Assembly: GCA_035726825.1 (NCBI GenBank)
Contig: JALNTX010000003.1
Location: 1 to 64,000, forward strand
Length of the DNA stretch: 64,000 bases
Direction of reading: 5' to 3'
Source: Pseudocitrobacter sp913778145
Lineage (GTDB): Bacteria > Pseudomonadota > Gammaproteobacteria > Enterobacterales > Enterobacteriaceae
A program made the translations under genes and the position numbers. Position 1 is the first letter of the stretch, and the number at the start of each line of letters is the position of its first letter. The notes below the pieces were generated by a model. That model did not search any database. It was not told where the DNA came from and worked only from the letters and a program-made list of their open reading frames with translations. Positions 63,844 to 64,000 of the stretch are shown here, in pieces.

Positions 63844-64000
63844 TTAGCGGCTGTCATTGCGCAGTCTGCGCTCCAGCTGCTGCTTTTCTTTTTTAACGCC
63901 ACAGCGGGGATCGAGCTGCAGCGCATGGGTAAGATGATTTAGGGCAGATGCCGGGTTGCTTTCGCTCAGTACAGCGCCGATGGCTTTATGCAGACGCGCC
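63844..64000 (-). CDS. M: Terminase small subunit gpM, C-terminal end (partial)
   Basis: The minus strand from 63999 reads ARLHKAIGAVLSESNPASAL...LDPRCGVKKEKQQLERRLRNDSR and stops at TAA 63846-63844. The RCGVK segment and gene position match the C-terminus of P2 gpM, the endonuclease subunit of terminase. The N-terminal part lies beyond the window. Confidence 0.88.
   Translation of the reverse strand, partial: ARLHKAIGAVLSESNPASALNHLTHALQLDPRCGVKKEKQQLERRLRNDSR

Larger units (their letters stand above)
47503..64000. mobile_element. P2-like prophage (late-gene half, continues past the window)
   Basis: Gene order M-L-X-Y-endolysin-lysABC-R-S-V-W-J-I-H-assembly-FI-FII-E-T-U-D-ogr, read on the minus strand, is that of Peduovirinae (P2, Fels-2 and relatives). 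The ogr end abuts ssrA, so integrase, repressor, replication and head genes should follow to the right, beyond 64000. All late genes read are intact; no frameshift or insertion sequence was seen, so the tail and lysis module looks functional. Confidence 0.95.

Overview
The window is chromosomal DNA of an Enterobacteriaceae member. Most of it follows the E. coli/Salmonella gene order around clpB, pheA-tyrA-aroF, rpsP-rplS, grpE-recN and smpB-ssrA, with protein lengths equal or close to those of E. coli. The 16S fragment resembles Citrobacter, Enterobacter and Leclercia types by memory, but I do not assign a genus.

Region 1 (1-29.4 kb) is conserved core. It starts with the 5' part of a 16S gene running leftward, with its P1/P2 promoters and boxA. 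Then come rluD-pgeF and clpB (heat-shock promoter), bamD, raiA, the attenuated pheL-pheA unit, the TyrR-type aroF-tyrA operon, the c-di-GMP module yfiR-dgcN-yfiB, the rpsP-rimM-trmD-rplS operon, ffh, ypjD, corB, grpE (heat-shock promoter), nadK, recN (LexA boxes), bamE, rnfH-ratA and smpB. Items not in this order in E. coli K-12 are a SMP-30 type hydrolase between pheA and tyrA, a PepSY membrane protein plus a DUF2946 protein, a GAF-GGDEF-like-EAL protein between corB and grpE, and an ERIC repeat between ffh and rpsP.

Region 2 (29.4-47.1 kb) is a biofilm-adhesin island inserted between smpB and ssrA, where Salmonella carries bapABCD. It has an AT-rich leader, one 4002-residue adhesin with about 30 Ig-like modules and a C-terminal type I secretion domain, and the three parts of its own secretion system (TolC-like, ABC transporter, HlyD-like).

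Region 3 (47.14 kb to the end) is tmRNA (ssrA) followed by a P2-like prophage using the ssrA 3' end as attachment site. The prophage is read right to left: M, L, X, a lysis cassette, R, S, V, W, J, I, H, fibre assembly, FI, FII, E/E', T, U, D, ogr. Integrase, replication and capsid genes lie beyond the window. Two Ogr-type late promoter boxes, a -1 frameshift site in E, a P1-Lyz-like SAR endolysin with a pinholin-like partner, and two AT-rich membrane-protein cargo genes on the opposite strand stand out.

The best candidates for undescribed biology are the two cargo genes (47758-48468 and 59901-60596). Both are unrecognised membrane proteins at positions where P2-like phages carry extra genes, and exclusion or defence roles are plausible but unproven. 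All family assignments come from reading the translations; no database search was run.
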